Part shown: positions 22,738 to 30,821 of the stretch, piece by piece
How positions within the stretch are numbered: the stretch's first letter is position 1
How the letters are laid out: every line of letters starts with the position of its first letter
Assembly (NCBI RefSeq): GCF_016428975.1
Contig: NZ_JAELTT010000022.1
Span: 1-64,000, forward strand
Origin: Dyella sp. ASV21
GTDB lineage: Bacteria; Pseudomonadota; Gammaproteobacteria; Xanthomonadales; Rhodanobacteraceae
Reading direction: 5' to 3'
DNA: 64,000 bases
Translations under genes and position numbers: made by a program
Notes under the pieces: generated by a model
The model's database searches: none
The model's input: only the letters and a program-made list of their open reading frames with translations
Told to the model about the DNA's origin: nothing

Positions 22738-23655
22738 ATGATTCCACGCAATATCACCCTCTTTCGTTTCAGCGATGCCGTGTCCCGTGATCTCGCCAGC
22801 CAGGGCATTGCCGAGCAGTTGGCCGAATACCGCGTTCGTGAGCCTGGCCCTGTCGAAGCGGTTACGTCCGGCTTCGCCTCTCCCTTCGGCGCCACTGACG
22901 AACGCATGACCATCGCAACCAACGACTGCATTGCCTTTGTATGGCAGCAGTACCAGCGTGTCTTGCCTGCGGCAGCGGTGAACGCCGAGGTCGAGAAGAA
23001 GCTGCGCAAGGTCGCTGAGGAAGAAGGCCGCGGCATCGGTCGCAAAGAGCGACGCCGCATGCGCGAAGACGTGCTCAACGCCATGCTGCCGCACGCACCG
23101 GTCATGCCACGCCGCGTGTCGGCCTGGTTGGATACAGCCAACGGCTGGTTGGTGGTGGACACGTCCAGCCGTCGCGTTGCTGAAATGGTCGTGACGGCAC
23201 TGCGTGAGGTCTTCGGTTCGTTCCCTGCCGTGCCTCCTGCACCGGAAGAATCGCCGCGCGTGCTGTTGACCGATTGGCTGGCCAACGACACGTTGCCTAG
23301 CGCCATTGCACTGGGCGATGAATGCGAGCTTCGCGACCTCGCCACGGCCACCGGTGCCATGGTGCGCTGTCGTAACCAGGATTTGGACAGTGAAGAGGTG
23401 AAAGAGCACCTGCGCAACGGTAAGCAGGTATTCCAGCTCGGCCTGGTGTTTGCCGAGCGTATGGAACTCGTGCTGTCCGAATTCCTGGCCATCAAGGGGC
23501 TCAAGCCCCTCGATATCCTCACGGACACCCGCGAGCAGGCCGAGAGCGACGAGGACCAGCGCCGCAGCGACTTGACCTTGGCCACCCTGGAGGTGGGGCA
23601 GTTGCTCAGCTTCCTGGAGCGCACTTTTGCCATCCCTCGGCCTACGGGGGCGTGA
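22738..23655 (+). CDS. rdgC: Recombination-associated protein RdgC (phage-borne)
   Basis: The 305-residue protein matches RdgC in length and layout: an N-terminal RNITLFRFSDAVS, then GFASPFG, a basic GRKERRRMREDVLNAMLPHA segment, and a C-terminal QLGLVFAERMELVLSEFLAIKGLKPLDI. RdgC forms a ring around double-stranded DNA and limits RecA-driven strand exchange. Here it lies between replication and small early genes, so a phage role in guarding replicating ends or damping RecA is likely. Its host counterpart is usually chromosomal. Confidence 0.85.
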   Translation: MIPRNITLFRFSDAVSRDLASQGIAEQLAEYRVREPGPVEAVTSGFASPFGATDERMTIATNDCIAFVWQQYQRVLPAAAVNAEVEKKLRKVAEEEGRGIGRKERRRMREDVLNAMLPHAPVMPRRVSAWLDTANGWLVVDTSSRRVAEMVVTALREVFGSFPAVPPAPEESPRVLLTDWLANDTLPSAIALGDECELRDLATATGAMVRCRNQDLDSEEVKEHLRNGKQVFQLGLVFAERMELVLSEFLAIKGLKPLDILTDTREQAESDEDQRRSDLTLATLEVGQLLSFLERTFAIPRPTGA

Positions 23656-23657
23656 TC

Positions 23658-24146
23658 ATGACGACTACTCAAATGGCGAAGGAACGGACCATGCGCGTGC
23701 ACAAGGCGCGCTCCGTTGGTAAGACCGAAGTAGGCGCGGCGGCGGAGGCGATCACCTTGCGCCTCGCGCTGACACTGAGCCGCGACGTGTCACGCAACCC
23801 CCAGGCCTGCGCTGCCCACTCGGCCTATATCAACGGCGCCATCGGCATGGCGCTGTCCCTAGGACTGCTGTCGGAGGACCGCGCGATGCAGTTGCGGAAA
23901 GCGTGTGGCCAGATGATGACCGGCGCGACGTTGCCGCCATCGGACGTGCCCACTATCGACCCTGCCTATGCACGCATCATCGTCGCGGTTCGGCGCAATG
24001 CCGGCGCCACCCTGACCAGCCCCATCGAAATGGCTGACCTAGGCACAACGGGCGCGCGCGCTGTGCTCGCCCGGTTGCAGCAAGATGGGATCGTTGGCGA
24101 GCCGGACATGCTTGGTTTTTATCCTCTGCGCGCTGGGGAGGTCTGA
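23658..24146 (+). CDS. Phage protein with possible C-terminal winged helix
   Basis: The 162-residue protein starts at the ATG at 23658, seven bases after GGGGG; a GTG at 23652 overlapping the rdgC stop is the alternative. Residues 1-25 are basic. The last 50 residues (YARIIVAVRRNAGATLTSPIEMADLGTTGARAVLARLQQDGIVGEP) look like a winged helix. It may be a DNA-binding regulator. No firm family. Confidence 0.6.
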   Translation: MTTTQMAKERTMRVHKARSVGKTEVGAAAEAITLRLALTLSRDVSRNPQACAAHSAYINGAIGMALSLGLLSEDRAMQLRKACGQMMTGATLPPSDVPTIDPAYARIIVAVRRNAGATLTSPIEMADLGTTGARAVLARLQQDGIVGEPDMLGFYPLRAGEV

Positions 24147-24148
24147 CC

Positions 24149-24466
24149 ATGCAACGCGTGATCCGACACACCATGGGAACCTTCCACCCGTGCGACCGTT
24201 GCCATACCGAGCCTCGCCACATTGCCCACACCGGCCGGACTGGCCGGGAAGCGCGGAAGCCTGGCGCCTTGCTGTTGCAGCAGCCGATGGACCGTCATGC
24301 TTTGGAGTGCCCCTGCGGGCGATCTACCGGCATGTGCGAGTCCCTGGACGTCGCCACCAGTGATTGGGGGCGTCGCTTCACCCAAATGCCCCTCGCGCTT
24401 TCCTCGCCCGCCACGGGCCGTGTGGTGCGTATGCCGCGTAAGCGAAAGGTGGTGGCCAATGGCTAA
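24149..24466 (+). CDS. Small zinc-binding-like phage protein
   Basis: The 105-residue protein has CDRCHTEPRH (residues 15-24) and later ECPCGRSTGMC (about 53-63), a four-Cys arrangement typical of small zinc ribbons. The C-terminus is basic (RMPRKRKVV). It overlaps the next gene by eight bases. The function is unknown. Confidence 0.6.
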   Translation: MQRVIRHTMGTFHPCDRCHTEPRHIAHTGRTGREARKPGALLLQQPMDRHALECPCGRSTGMCESLDVATSDWGRRFTQMPLALSSPATGRVVRMPRKRKVVANG

Positions 24467-24839
24467 AGGACGTGGAACCACCATTCGCCTGCGGGGTGGC
24501 GCCGCGCGAGCAGTGTTCGCCGCATTCGCCGCTGCGGTAGGCGAACCATTGCGTTCATGCCGCTATTGCGGCTGCACGGACATACAAGCCTGCCAAGGCG
24601 GGTGCTCTTGGACGGGTGAGGCACTGTGCAGCGCCTGCACACCATCTATCGAACAGACCAGCACCACCCTATGCCTTGTCACGGGCACGGAGCACATCAC
24701 TGATGACCAGGTCAAAGCGTGGTCCGCAGATGAACGGGCTGACGCCTTCTATTGGGCAATGGCAAAGCACTACCTGGCCAGTGACAACGCTGTCAGCGTC
24801 CCAACGCGACCGGCATGCACGGAGGTTTCACATGGCTAA
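24459..24839 (+). CDS. Cys-rich zinc-finger-like phage protein
   Basis: The 126-residue protein contains CRYCGCTDIQACQGGCSWTGEALCSAC at about 34-60: seven Cys in 27 residues, a clear metal-binding knuckle cluster often seen in phage proteins of unknown role. It starts at 24459 inside the previous gene and overlaps the next start at 24832. Confidence 0.65.
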   Translation: MAKGRGTTIRLRGGAARAVFAAFAAAVGEPLRSCRYCGCTDIQACQGGCSWTGEALCSACTPSIEQTSTTLCLVTGTEHITDDQVKAWSADERADAFYWAMAKHYLASDNAVSVPTRPACTEVSHG

Positions 24840-25134
24840 GGCGCTGGAATACAACGGCACTGACGGCAACGGATATCAGCCTGTAGGTACAGGGAGCGGG
24901 GCCATTCCGCCCGGTCCAGAAGATGTAGGGCCACAAGCAGAGTCGCGGACAGGAAACCGCATCCTGATGGCTGATGTAATCCTCACATTGACGCGAGAAC
25001 AAGCCGTCGATCTAAGCGTAGCGTTGATGTACGCCAGGAATAACAAGCTGGTGTCCCGCGCAGAACGTGATGACTTCATCAAGCTTGGCGAGCTGGTCGA
25101 TACGCAATGCAGAAAGCAAGGGGTCGCGGTTTGA
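24832..25134 (+). CDS. Small phage protein of unknown function
   Basis: The 100-residue protein starts behind GGAGG. Residues 1-40 are Gly/Pro/Asp-rich and likely disordered; 45-100 are helical (VILTLTREQAVDLSVALMYARNNKLVSRAERDDFIKLGELVDT). No family is recognised. Confidence 0.6.
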   Translation: MAKALEYNGTDGNGYQPVGTGSGAIPPGPEDVGPQAESRTGNRILMADVILTLTREQAVDLSVALMYARNNKLVSRAERDDFIKLGELVDTQCRKQGVAV

Positions 25135-25358
25135 CGCAAGCTACCTTTGACCAAGAGATGCAGCGGCGCGTGCTGGAGGCACGCGCCCGCCTAAGGGAGG
25201 GATTCACCACGCGCGAAAGGGTCGATGACCTGATGCGCAAAGTGGCCAGCAAACGCGGCGAGCGTGCCGCCAACCAACTACGACAAGACATGCGCGATCA
25301 ACGGCGCATTCGCAGCACCTGGTGGACGGATACAGAGCCCCGGAGGGCATCCCAATGA
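25131..25358 (+). CDS. Small basic helical phage protein
   Basis: I chose the TTG start at 25131 because AAGGGG precedes it and it overlaps the upstream stop (TTGA); this gives 75 residues. An ATG at 25107 gives 83. The protein is almost all helix and rich in Arg (RRVLEARARLREGFTTRERVDDLMRKVASKRGERAANQLRQDM), so nucleic-acid binding is plausible. Confidence 0.55.
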   Translation: MTQATFDQEMQRRVLEARARLREGFTTRERVDDLMRKVASKRGERAANQLRQDMRDQRRIRSTWWTDTEPRRASQ

Positions 25359-25624
25359 ACACGTTCTTTGCCCTGATGGCCGAGTACGGCACCGCGCAAA
25401 TTCCGCTTGAGCGATGCGCTCACCTTTTCGGGCTGTCCAAGGAGGAAGCGGCCAAGCGCGCGAACCGGCAGGCACTACCGGTGCCGGCGTTCCGGGTCGG
25501 CAGTCAGAAAGCACCGTGGCTGGTGGACGCCGCCAAGCTGGCATCTCACCTGGACGAATTGAAGGTTCAGGCGGCTCGGGATTGGCACCGCATCAACCAG
25601 GGTGCAACGAGAGTGCAACATTAA
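25355..25624 (+). CDS. PrtN-like pyocin-activator family regulator
   Basis: The 89-residue protein begins MNTFFALMAEYGTAQIPLERCAHLFGLSKEEAAKRAN, the N-terminal pattern of the PrtN family (MNT-x-F-LMA-YG, then an IPLE start to a small HTH). PrtN activates pyocin genes after DNA damage in Pseudomonas. Homologues are common at prophage ends in Xanthomonadales and pseudomonads, close to the integrase, where they may act like excisionases or activators. CGGAGGG precedes the start. It is the last phage gene. Confidence 0.72.
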   Translation: MNTFFALMAEYGTAQIPLERCAHLFGLSKEEAAKRANRQALPVPAFRVGSQKAPWLVDAAKLASHLDELKVQAARDWHRINQGATRVQH

Positions 25625-25651
25625 AAAAAGTGGCGCCTGTAACTTGGCGCC
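25623..25651 (-). terminator. Minus-strand terminator at the prophage edge
   Basis: On the minus strand GGCGCC pairs with GGCGCC over an eight-base loop and is followed by ACTTTTTTT (the A-run at 25623-25629). It lies 13 bases after the end of the truncated dusA reading frame and would stop transcription from the dusA promoter before it enters the phage early genes. Confidence 0.7.
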
Positions 25652-25663
25652 CCTTCTACGTTT

Positions 25664-25759
25664 TCAGCTATTGCCGATCCAGTCCATCATGGGCGCGACG
25701 GTGAGGCGCCAGTCGTCCTTGTGGAGCGGCCGGCGTAGCGGGGTATGGGGGGCTGACAT
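25664..25759 (-). pseudogene. dusA: dusA 5' fragment, split by the prophage
   Basis: The minus-strand frame begins MSAPHTPLRRPLHKDDWRL and continues TVAPMMDW, the N-terminus of tRNA-dihydrouridine synthase A, in which an APMxDWTDRHCR motif is conserved. After DW the sequence changes to IGNS and a stop, which is phage DNA. Thus only about 27 codons of dusA remain here, with its promoter on the chromosomal side. A known group of prophages integrates at exactly this place in dusA. The rest of the gene should lie beyond the left end of this window. Confidence 0.8.
25675..25700. other. Right prophage attachment site (attR) within dusA
   Basis: The junction lies near the codons for APMMDW (25679-25696), where dusA-like sequence stops and phage sequence begins. 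The exact core cannot be set without the left end of the prophage. Confidence 0.6.
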
Positions 25760-25907
25760 GGGCGGTATTGTACCGGCCGACCCGAAATCGCATAGCGGCG
25801 CCATTTGCAGGGCGCTTCCATGCCGTGGCGACCGACACGGATGGCTGGGCGGCATTCATCTATTTTTGGCATAATTAGTCCAATCACATCATCTTTTGAG
25901 ATGCCTC

Positions 25908-26864
25908 ATGGATGTCCGGCCATTGCGGACCTTCCTTACGGTGGCCACCACCGGCAGCGTGACCAAGGCGGCCGCGCTGCTGGACTTGGTGCAGCCCGCC
26001 GTTTCCCGCCAGATCAAGTTGCTTGAGGAAGAGCTGGGCAAGCCCTTGTTCATCCGCTCGCGCTGGGGCGTGGAACTCACTGACGCCGGCCAGACCTTGC
26101 TTGGCTATGCCCGGCGCGCGCTGGATCAGCTCGATCTGGCGCGCGAGGCACTCTCCGGCGACCACGAACGACTGTCTGGCACGGTCACCATCGGCCTGCC
26201 GCCCAGCACCAACGAGCGACTGGCGCCTCCGTTGAGCCTGAAAGTACGCGCCGAGCATCCGGATATCGTGCTGCGCTTTGTGAGCGGTTACTCGGGTTAC
26301 CTCGAGCAATGGCTGGGCGCGGGCGAACTGGATATCGCCCTGGTGCAGCACGCCATGCGTCCTCTCGCGGTGGGTGTGCGTCCCTTGCTGGAGGAAGACC
26401 TGTGGGTGGTGGGGCCGCCCGGCGCCAAGCTCGACCCACGCCGACCGCTTACGCCTGCCGCCTTTCTCGCCTTGCCGCTGGTGCTGCCCAGCGCCATGCA
26501 CGTGATTCGTGCGCGGGTGGAGGAGTTGGCGGCGCAGCAGCAATCATCGCTGCGCATCGTGGCGGAGGCCGATGCAATGACCGTGCAGAAATCGCTGGCG
26601 GAAGCAGGCCTGGGCTACACGATGCTGCCCTCCTCCATCGTACAAGCCGAACTGCAGGCGGGCCGGTTGACGGCCGCACCGCTCGCAGGCGCAGGGCTTA
26701 AGCGCTTGATCGGCGTAGCCACCTCGGCGACACGCCCTGGTACACCAGCCACGCGCTATGTGCTGACGCGACTTGTCGCCTGCATGGAAACCCTGGTGCA
26801 ACAAGGCCAGTGGCATGGTGCGCGCTGGCTGGCAACCACCAATGACGCATCGACGGCGCATTGA
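25908..26864 (+). CDS. LysR-family transcriptional regulator
   Basis: The 318-residue protein has an N-terminal winged HTH (MDVRPLRTFLTVATTGSVTKAAALL, then PAVSRQIKLLEEELGKPLF) and a periplasmic-binding-like ligand domain (about 95-300). I chose the ATG at 25908. It is divergent from the dusA remnant and lies 103 bases before the membrane protein gene at 26968, which it may regulate. The effector is unknown. Confidence 0.9.
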   Translation: MDVRPLRTFLTVATTGSVTKAAALLDLVQPAVSRQIKLLEEELGKPLFIRSRWGVELTDAGQTLLGYARRALDQLDLAREALSGDHERLSGTVTIGLPPSTNERLAPPLSLKVRAEHPDIVLRFVSGYSGYLEQWLGAGELDIALVQHAMRPLAVGVRPLLEEDLWVVGPPGAKLDPRRPLTPAAFLALPLVLPSAMHVIRARVEELAAQQQSSLRIVAEADAMTVQKSLAEAGLGYTMLPSSIVQAELQAGRLTAAPLAGAGLKRLIGVATSATRPGTPATRYVLTRLVACMETLVQQGQWHGARWLATTNDASTAH

Positions 26865-26967
26865 CACTTACCCTCGCGCATCGCCATCGATCATCGTTTG
26901 GACGGCCATTTCCTATCCGTGCATATCGCGCCACGTCATCTCAGCCACGCACACTCTAGACAGATCC

Positions 26968-28107
26968 GTGAACGCGCTCACCGAACGCCTGCAACAACCC
27001 GTGCGCGACCTGCTCCGCCTGTTGGGCGAACTGGGCGGCGATCTGGCGACGTTGCTGCGGCCGGGGCCACGCCTGGTCGATCAGGCGGAAGCGATCTGCT
27101 CTGTGTTGCTGGCGGTGGCGCTGGCGCAATTGGTGGGTGCGAAGAATGTCGGCTGGGCGGCCTTCAGTGGCTATATGGTCATTCGCTCGCACTTCTCCGC
27201 CAGCCTGCAACGCGCCTTGCTGCGCGTGCTCGGCACGTTGACGGGCGCCATCGCGGGTTATGTCGTCGCGCTAAAAGTGGCAGGCCATCCGTTATGGGCC
27301 TGTGTGGCGTTGGCCGTGGTGGTGACGTGCACGATGTACAGGGTGCTGGTGAGCCGACGCACCTATGCGTGGTTGTTCACCGGACTCACCTTTCTGATGG
27401 TGGTGGTCGAGACCATTGGCCCGCACGAGTTGCCGCCACGCGCGTTTGCACTGTCACGTGTCACGGAGATTTTGGTGGGCACCACCGCCAGTCTGCTGGT
27501 GAGCTACCTCTCGGCGAAAACCCTTCGCCGCTGGATGCCGGGCCAGCCGCCGAGGCCGGCGCCTTCGTATCGCGGCTGGCAGCCGGCCGCCGCGCGGCAC
27601 GCGGCGCAGGCAGGTATCGCCGTGGCCTGCGTACCCCTGTTCACCGCATGGATCGCCACACCGACGTTAAGCCAGGCGGGCGTTACGGTGATGGCGGTGA
27701 TGGCGGTACCGCTCGCCAGCCTCAGCGCCTCCAGCCGCACGATCTCCACCCGCATGGTGCATCGTTTTGTGGGCTGCTCGCTCGGTGGCCTGCTGGCCAT
27801 GGCCATTCTGTTGGCCAGCCATCACCACGCCGCGCTCATCACGCTGGGCTTGTGCCTGGGCGTGGCGATCGGTCGCCATATCGAGAACGGTCCGCACGCC
27901 TATGGCTATGTGGGTGTGCAGTTTGCACTCGCCTTTCTGGTGGTATTGGTGCCGGACGACTACGCGAACGCCAGTTTCGCACCGGGCGTCGAACGACTCG
28001 CAGGCATTCTCGCGGGCTTTGTGCTGCTGATCGTGATCCGACTGGTTTTCCGCGCGCTGCATGGGCAGCACCCGCCCGCAGCACCTACGCCCAAAGACCG
28101 TAGATAG
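26968..28107 (+). CDS. FUSC/aromatic-acid exporter-like membrane protein
   Basis: The 379-residue protein has about ten hydrophobic segments in two blocks (roughly 40-165 and 205-370), separated by a short basic loop around 180-200. This matches the FUSC family of fusaric-acid/aromatic carboxylate efflux proteins. The motif VGWAAFSGYMVIRSHFSASLQRALLRVLGT is typical of the first block. A GTG start at 26968 was chosen as closest to the first segment; an ATG at 26842 overlapping the LysR end is possible. Probable efflux of an aromatic acid, controlled by the LysR next door. Confidence 0.75.
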   Translation: MNALTERLQQPVRDLLRLLGELGGDLATLLRPGPRLVDQAEAICSVLLAVALAQLVGAKNVGWAAFSGYMVIRSHFSASLQRALLRVLGTLTGAIAGYVVALKVAGHPLWACVALAVVVTCTMYRVLVSRRTYAWLFTGLTFLMVVVETIGPHELPPRAFALSRVTEILVGTTASLLVSYLSAKTLRRWMPGQPPRPAPSYRGWQPAAARHAAQAGIAVACVPLFTAWIATPTLSQAGVTVMAVMAVPLASLSASSRTISTRMVHRFVGCSLGGLLAMAILLASHHHAALITLGLCLGVAIGRHIENGPHAYGYVGVQFALAFLVVLVPDDYANASFAPGVERLAGILAGFVLLIVIRLVFRALHGQHPPAAPTPKDRR

Positions 28108-28341
28108 TTCAGGGGCGCCTTGCCGGCAGCGCCCGGTGATCCGTTGCGATGGCTCAACGCATTCAGGGGCCTGCCGATATATGTTCGAAATCCGCTGAAA
28201 CCTATGGTCGGCGGGCGGCACCTGGAATGAAGACACGTGAGCCGTGTCGCACGGGTAACCCCGTGGAGCGTTCTACCATGGGAACCCTCAAACGCCTTGC
28301 TCGGTCCGAACGCTCATCCGCACAGGTTTTCTGGAGTTTGT

Positions 28342-30522
28342 ATGGCATCCCCCGCGCCGCGCGCATCCAATGAAAGCCAGCGACTGGAGCGCTTGCTGGC
28401 GCTCGGCGTGCTGGATTCGGAGGCCGAGCCGCTTTTCGATGCGCTGACGCGGGCCGCTTCACTGCTGACCGGCGCCCCTATCGCGCTGCTCACGCTGGTG
28501 GACGATAAGCGTCAATGGTTCAAGGCCAATATCGGCCTGGAGGAGGTCAAGGAGACCTCGCGCGACGTTGCTTTTTGTTCCTACACCATTCTCGACGATG
28601 ACCTGTTCGTGGTGCCTGATGCGCTTGAGGACCCACGCTTTGCGGACAATCCGCTGGTAACCGGCGCGCCGTATATCCGCTTCTACGCGGGCGCGCCGAT
28701 CACGCTGGCCGATGGCATGCACATGGGCGCCCTGTGCGTGATCGATCGCGAGCCGCGGCAACTCTCGCGCGAGCACGCGGCGATCCTGAGCGAACTTGCC
28801 CGCGCGGCCACCGAGGCGCTGGAGCAACGCAAGGCCGCGCTCGAGCGCACCGAATTGCTGCACCGCGAGGCCTTGTTGCACCGCTTGCTGATGGAAGACC
28901 GCACGCGCCTGGAGAGCATTCTGGACGCGGCCCAGGCCGGCACCTGGGAATGGAACATCCAGACCGGCGAAATGCGCTTCAACGAGCAATGGGCGGCCAT
29001 CCTCGGCTACGCCATGGAGGATCTGGACCTGCTCTCCGCCAGCTCGCTGCGCCACCAGCAGGATCACGTGCGCCACCCGTTTCCCAGCGCCCAGCGAAAC
29101 CTCACCCATCCCGACGACGTGGAACAGGTGGAGGAGCGCCTGCTGGAGCATCTGAACGGCCAGCGGCCCTTGTTCGACTGCGAGGTACGCCTGCGCCACA
29201 AGGACGGCTACTGGATCTGGGGCCTGCTGCGCGGCCGCGTCATCAGCCACGGCGCCGAGGGTTCCGCGCAATGGATGTATGGCACGCTGGTGGATGTCTC
29301 CGAGCGCAAGCTGATGGAGCGGCGCCTGCATGAAAGCGAAGCCTTTCTGGACCGCGCCGGACGCGTGGCCGGTGTCGGTGGCTGGCAGTTGGACCTGGCC
29401 TCGCAGGAACTTACCTGGTCGGAACAGACCTGTCTTATCCACGACCTGCCCCCGGGCTATCACCCGAATGTGGAGGAGGCCGTCCACTTCTACGCGCCCG
29501 AGGCACGCACGGTGATGGAGCGCGCGGTAGCCAAGGGCGCCAGCGATGGCACCGGCTGGGATCTGGAACTCCCCCTGGTCACCGCCAAGGGGCGCCATAT
29601 CTGGGTGCGTGCCGTCGGGGCCGTCGAATATCAGGACGGCAAGCCACGCTGGCTGGTGGGCGCCATCCAGGACATCACGGCGCGCAAGCAGGCCATCGAG
29701 GGCCTGCAACGCAGCGAGCGGCGCTTTCGCAAACTATTCGAGGAAAGCCTTGGCCTGATCTGCACGCACGATCTCAATGGCGTACTGCTCTCGGTGAACC
29801 CCGCGGCGGCGGAAGTGCTGAACTACAACATGGGCGAGTTGCTGGGACGCTCGCTGAAAGATTTCATGCCGCCCGAGCTGCGCCCGACGTTCGATGAGTA
29901 CCTGCGCCGTGTCACGCATGAGGGCATCGCCAAGGGTTTGTTGCAGGTCATCGCCAAGGACGGGCGCTTGCTGACCTGGCAGTACCACAACACGCTCGAT
30001 ACCGAGGGCGACGAACCTTACGTGCTTGGCCATGCACAGGACGTCACCGACCGCATCCTGCACGAAAGCCAATTGCGCGAATGGAGCGTGCGCGATTCGC
30101 TTACCGGCCTGTTCAATCGCCGCTACCTTGGACAAGTCGCCGCGAACCTGCGCAACGATGAATCGTGGGGCTGCATCGCCATCGACCTGGAGGGCTTCAA
30201 GGTCATCAACGATACCTACGGCCACCAGAAGGGCGACGAAATGCTGGTGGCCATGGGCCGCTTTCTCACCGATAACGTGCGGCCGGACGATATCGTGATA
30301 CGCAGCGGAGGCGACGAATTCCTGGTGCTGCTGCCGCGCACCAGCGAAGCGGAGACCCAAGGCATCATCCAGCGCATCGACGCCGCGCGCGAACATGCGC
30401 CCATACGCTTCACCCTCGGCCACGCCATGCGCACCGGCAGCGCCACGCTGGATGCCGCCCTGGTACGCGCCGATGACGAGCTTTACCAGGTGCGTCGCTC
30501 GCGGGGTTATCGCGGCCGCTGA
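28342..30522 (+). CDS. GAF-PAS-PAS-PAS-GGDEF diguanylate cyclase
   Basis: The 726-residue protein has a GAF domain (about 15-165), three PAS domains (about 195-325, 330-450, 455-570), then a GGDEF domain. The active site reads RSGGDEF, and RPDD lies five residues before it, the RxxD inhibitory site, so the enzyme should make c-di-GMP with product inhibition. There is no membrane segment, so it senses a cytosolic signal. Start at 28342 follows CTGGAG. No partner gene is adjacent. Confidence 0.9.
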   Translation: MASPAPRASNESQRLERLLALGVLDSEAEPLFDALTRAASLLTGAPIALLTLVDDKRQWFKANIGLEEVKETSRDVAFCSYTILDDDLFVVPDALEDPRFADNPLVTGAPYIRFYAGAPITLADGMHMGALCVIDREPRQLSREHAAILSELARAATEALEQRKAALERTELLHREALLHRLLMEDRTRLESILDAAQAGTWEWNIQTGEMRFNEQWAAILGYAMEDLDLLSASSLRHQQDHVRHPFPSAQRNLTHPDDVEQVEERLLEHLNGQRPLFDCEVRLRHKDGYWIWGLLRGRVISHGAEGSAQWMYGTLVDVSERKLMERRLHESEAFLDRAGRVAGVGGWQLDLASQELTWSEQTCLIHDLPPGYHPNVEEAVHFYAPEARTVMERAVAKGASDGTGWDLELPLVTAKGRHIWVRAVGAVEYQDGKPRWLVGAIQDITARKQAIEGLQRSERRFRKLFEESLGLICTHDLNGVLLSVNPAAAEVLNYNMGELLGRSLKDFMPPELRPTFDEYLRRVTHEGIAKGLLQVIAKDGRLLTWQYHNTLDTEGDEPYVLGHAQDVTDRILHESQLREWSVRDSLTGLFNRRYLGQVAANLRNDESWGCIAIDLEGFKVINDTYGHQKGDEMLVAMGRFLTDNVRPDDIVIRSGGDEFLVLLPRTSEAETQGIIQRIDAAREHAPIRFTLGHAMRTGSATLDAALVRADDELYQVRRSRGYRGR

Positions 30523-30821
30523 GCGCGCGGCGCGATGCCGCAGTGAGCTGCCCTTGCCCCCTTTCCACCGTCAAGAGTCCACCCAAGTTACGCCGGGCCT
30601 TGCGCCACAACGCCCAGGACCCGCTACCCGATTCGCGTAAGGGTGCCCGACAGGCATGAAGGAATGGTCCGGCAATGGCATAATACGACCCATACGCTGC
30701 ACCCAAAGGCAGCTACTCGTCAGGCCCAGCGGATTTTCGCCTTCCCCACACGAGTACCGACACGGGCCTCTAGGCCAGTGTCCTGCCCGCAGTTTCCTCA
30801 TTCTTGCAACGGTAACCAGCA
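30523..30821 (+). other. Gene-free stretch before the ferredoxin-NADP reductase gene
   Basis: I see no gene here. A CATAAT at about 30677-30682 could be the -10 of the reductase promoter, giving a leader of about 130 bases. No terminator T-run was found after the GGDEF gene. Confidence 0.4.

Noticed and set aside
1-25624. Integrase gene for the prophage
   Set aside because: No tyrosine or serine recombinase pattern is present in any frame of the visible prophage. It is probably at the unseen left end beside dusA.
28108-28341. c-di-GMP riboswitch before the diguanylate cyclase
   Set aside because: The leader has GGGTAACCCC and GGGAACCC pieces, but I cannot fit the conserved GEMM core. Not claimed.
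28459-29709. 416-codon minus-strand frame opposite the diguanylate cyclase
   Set aside because: No start signal or family pattern; the forward gene has all expected domains.
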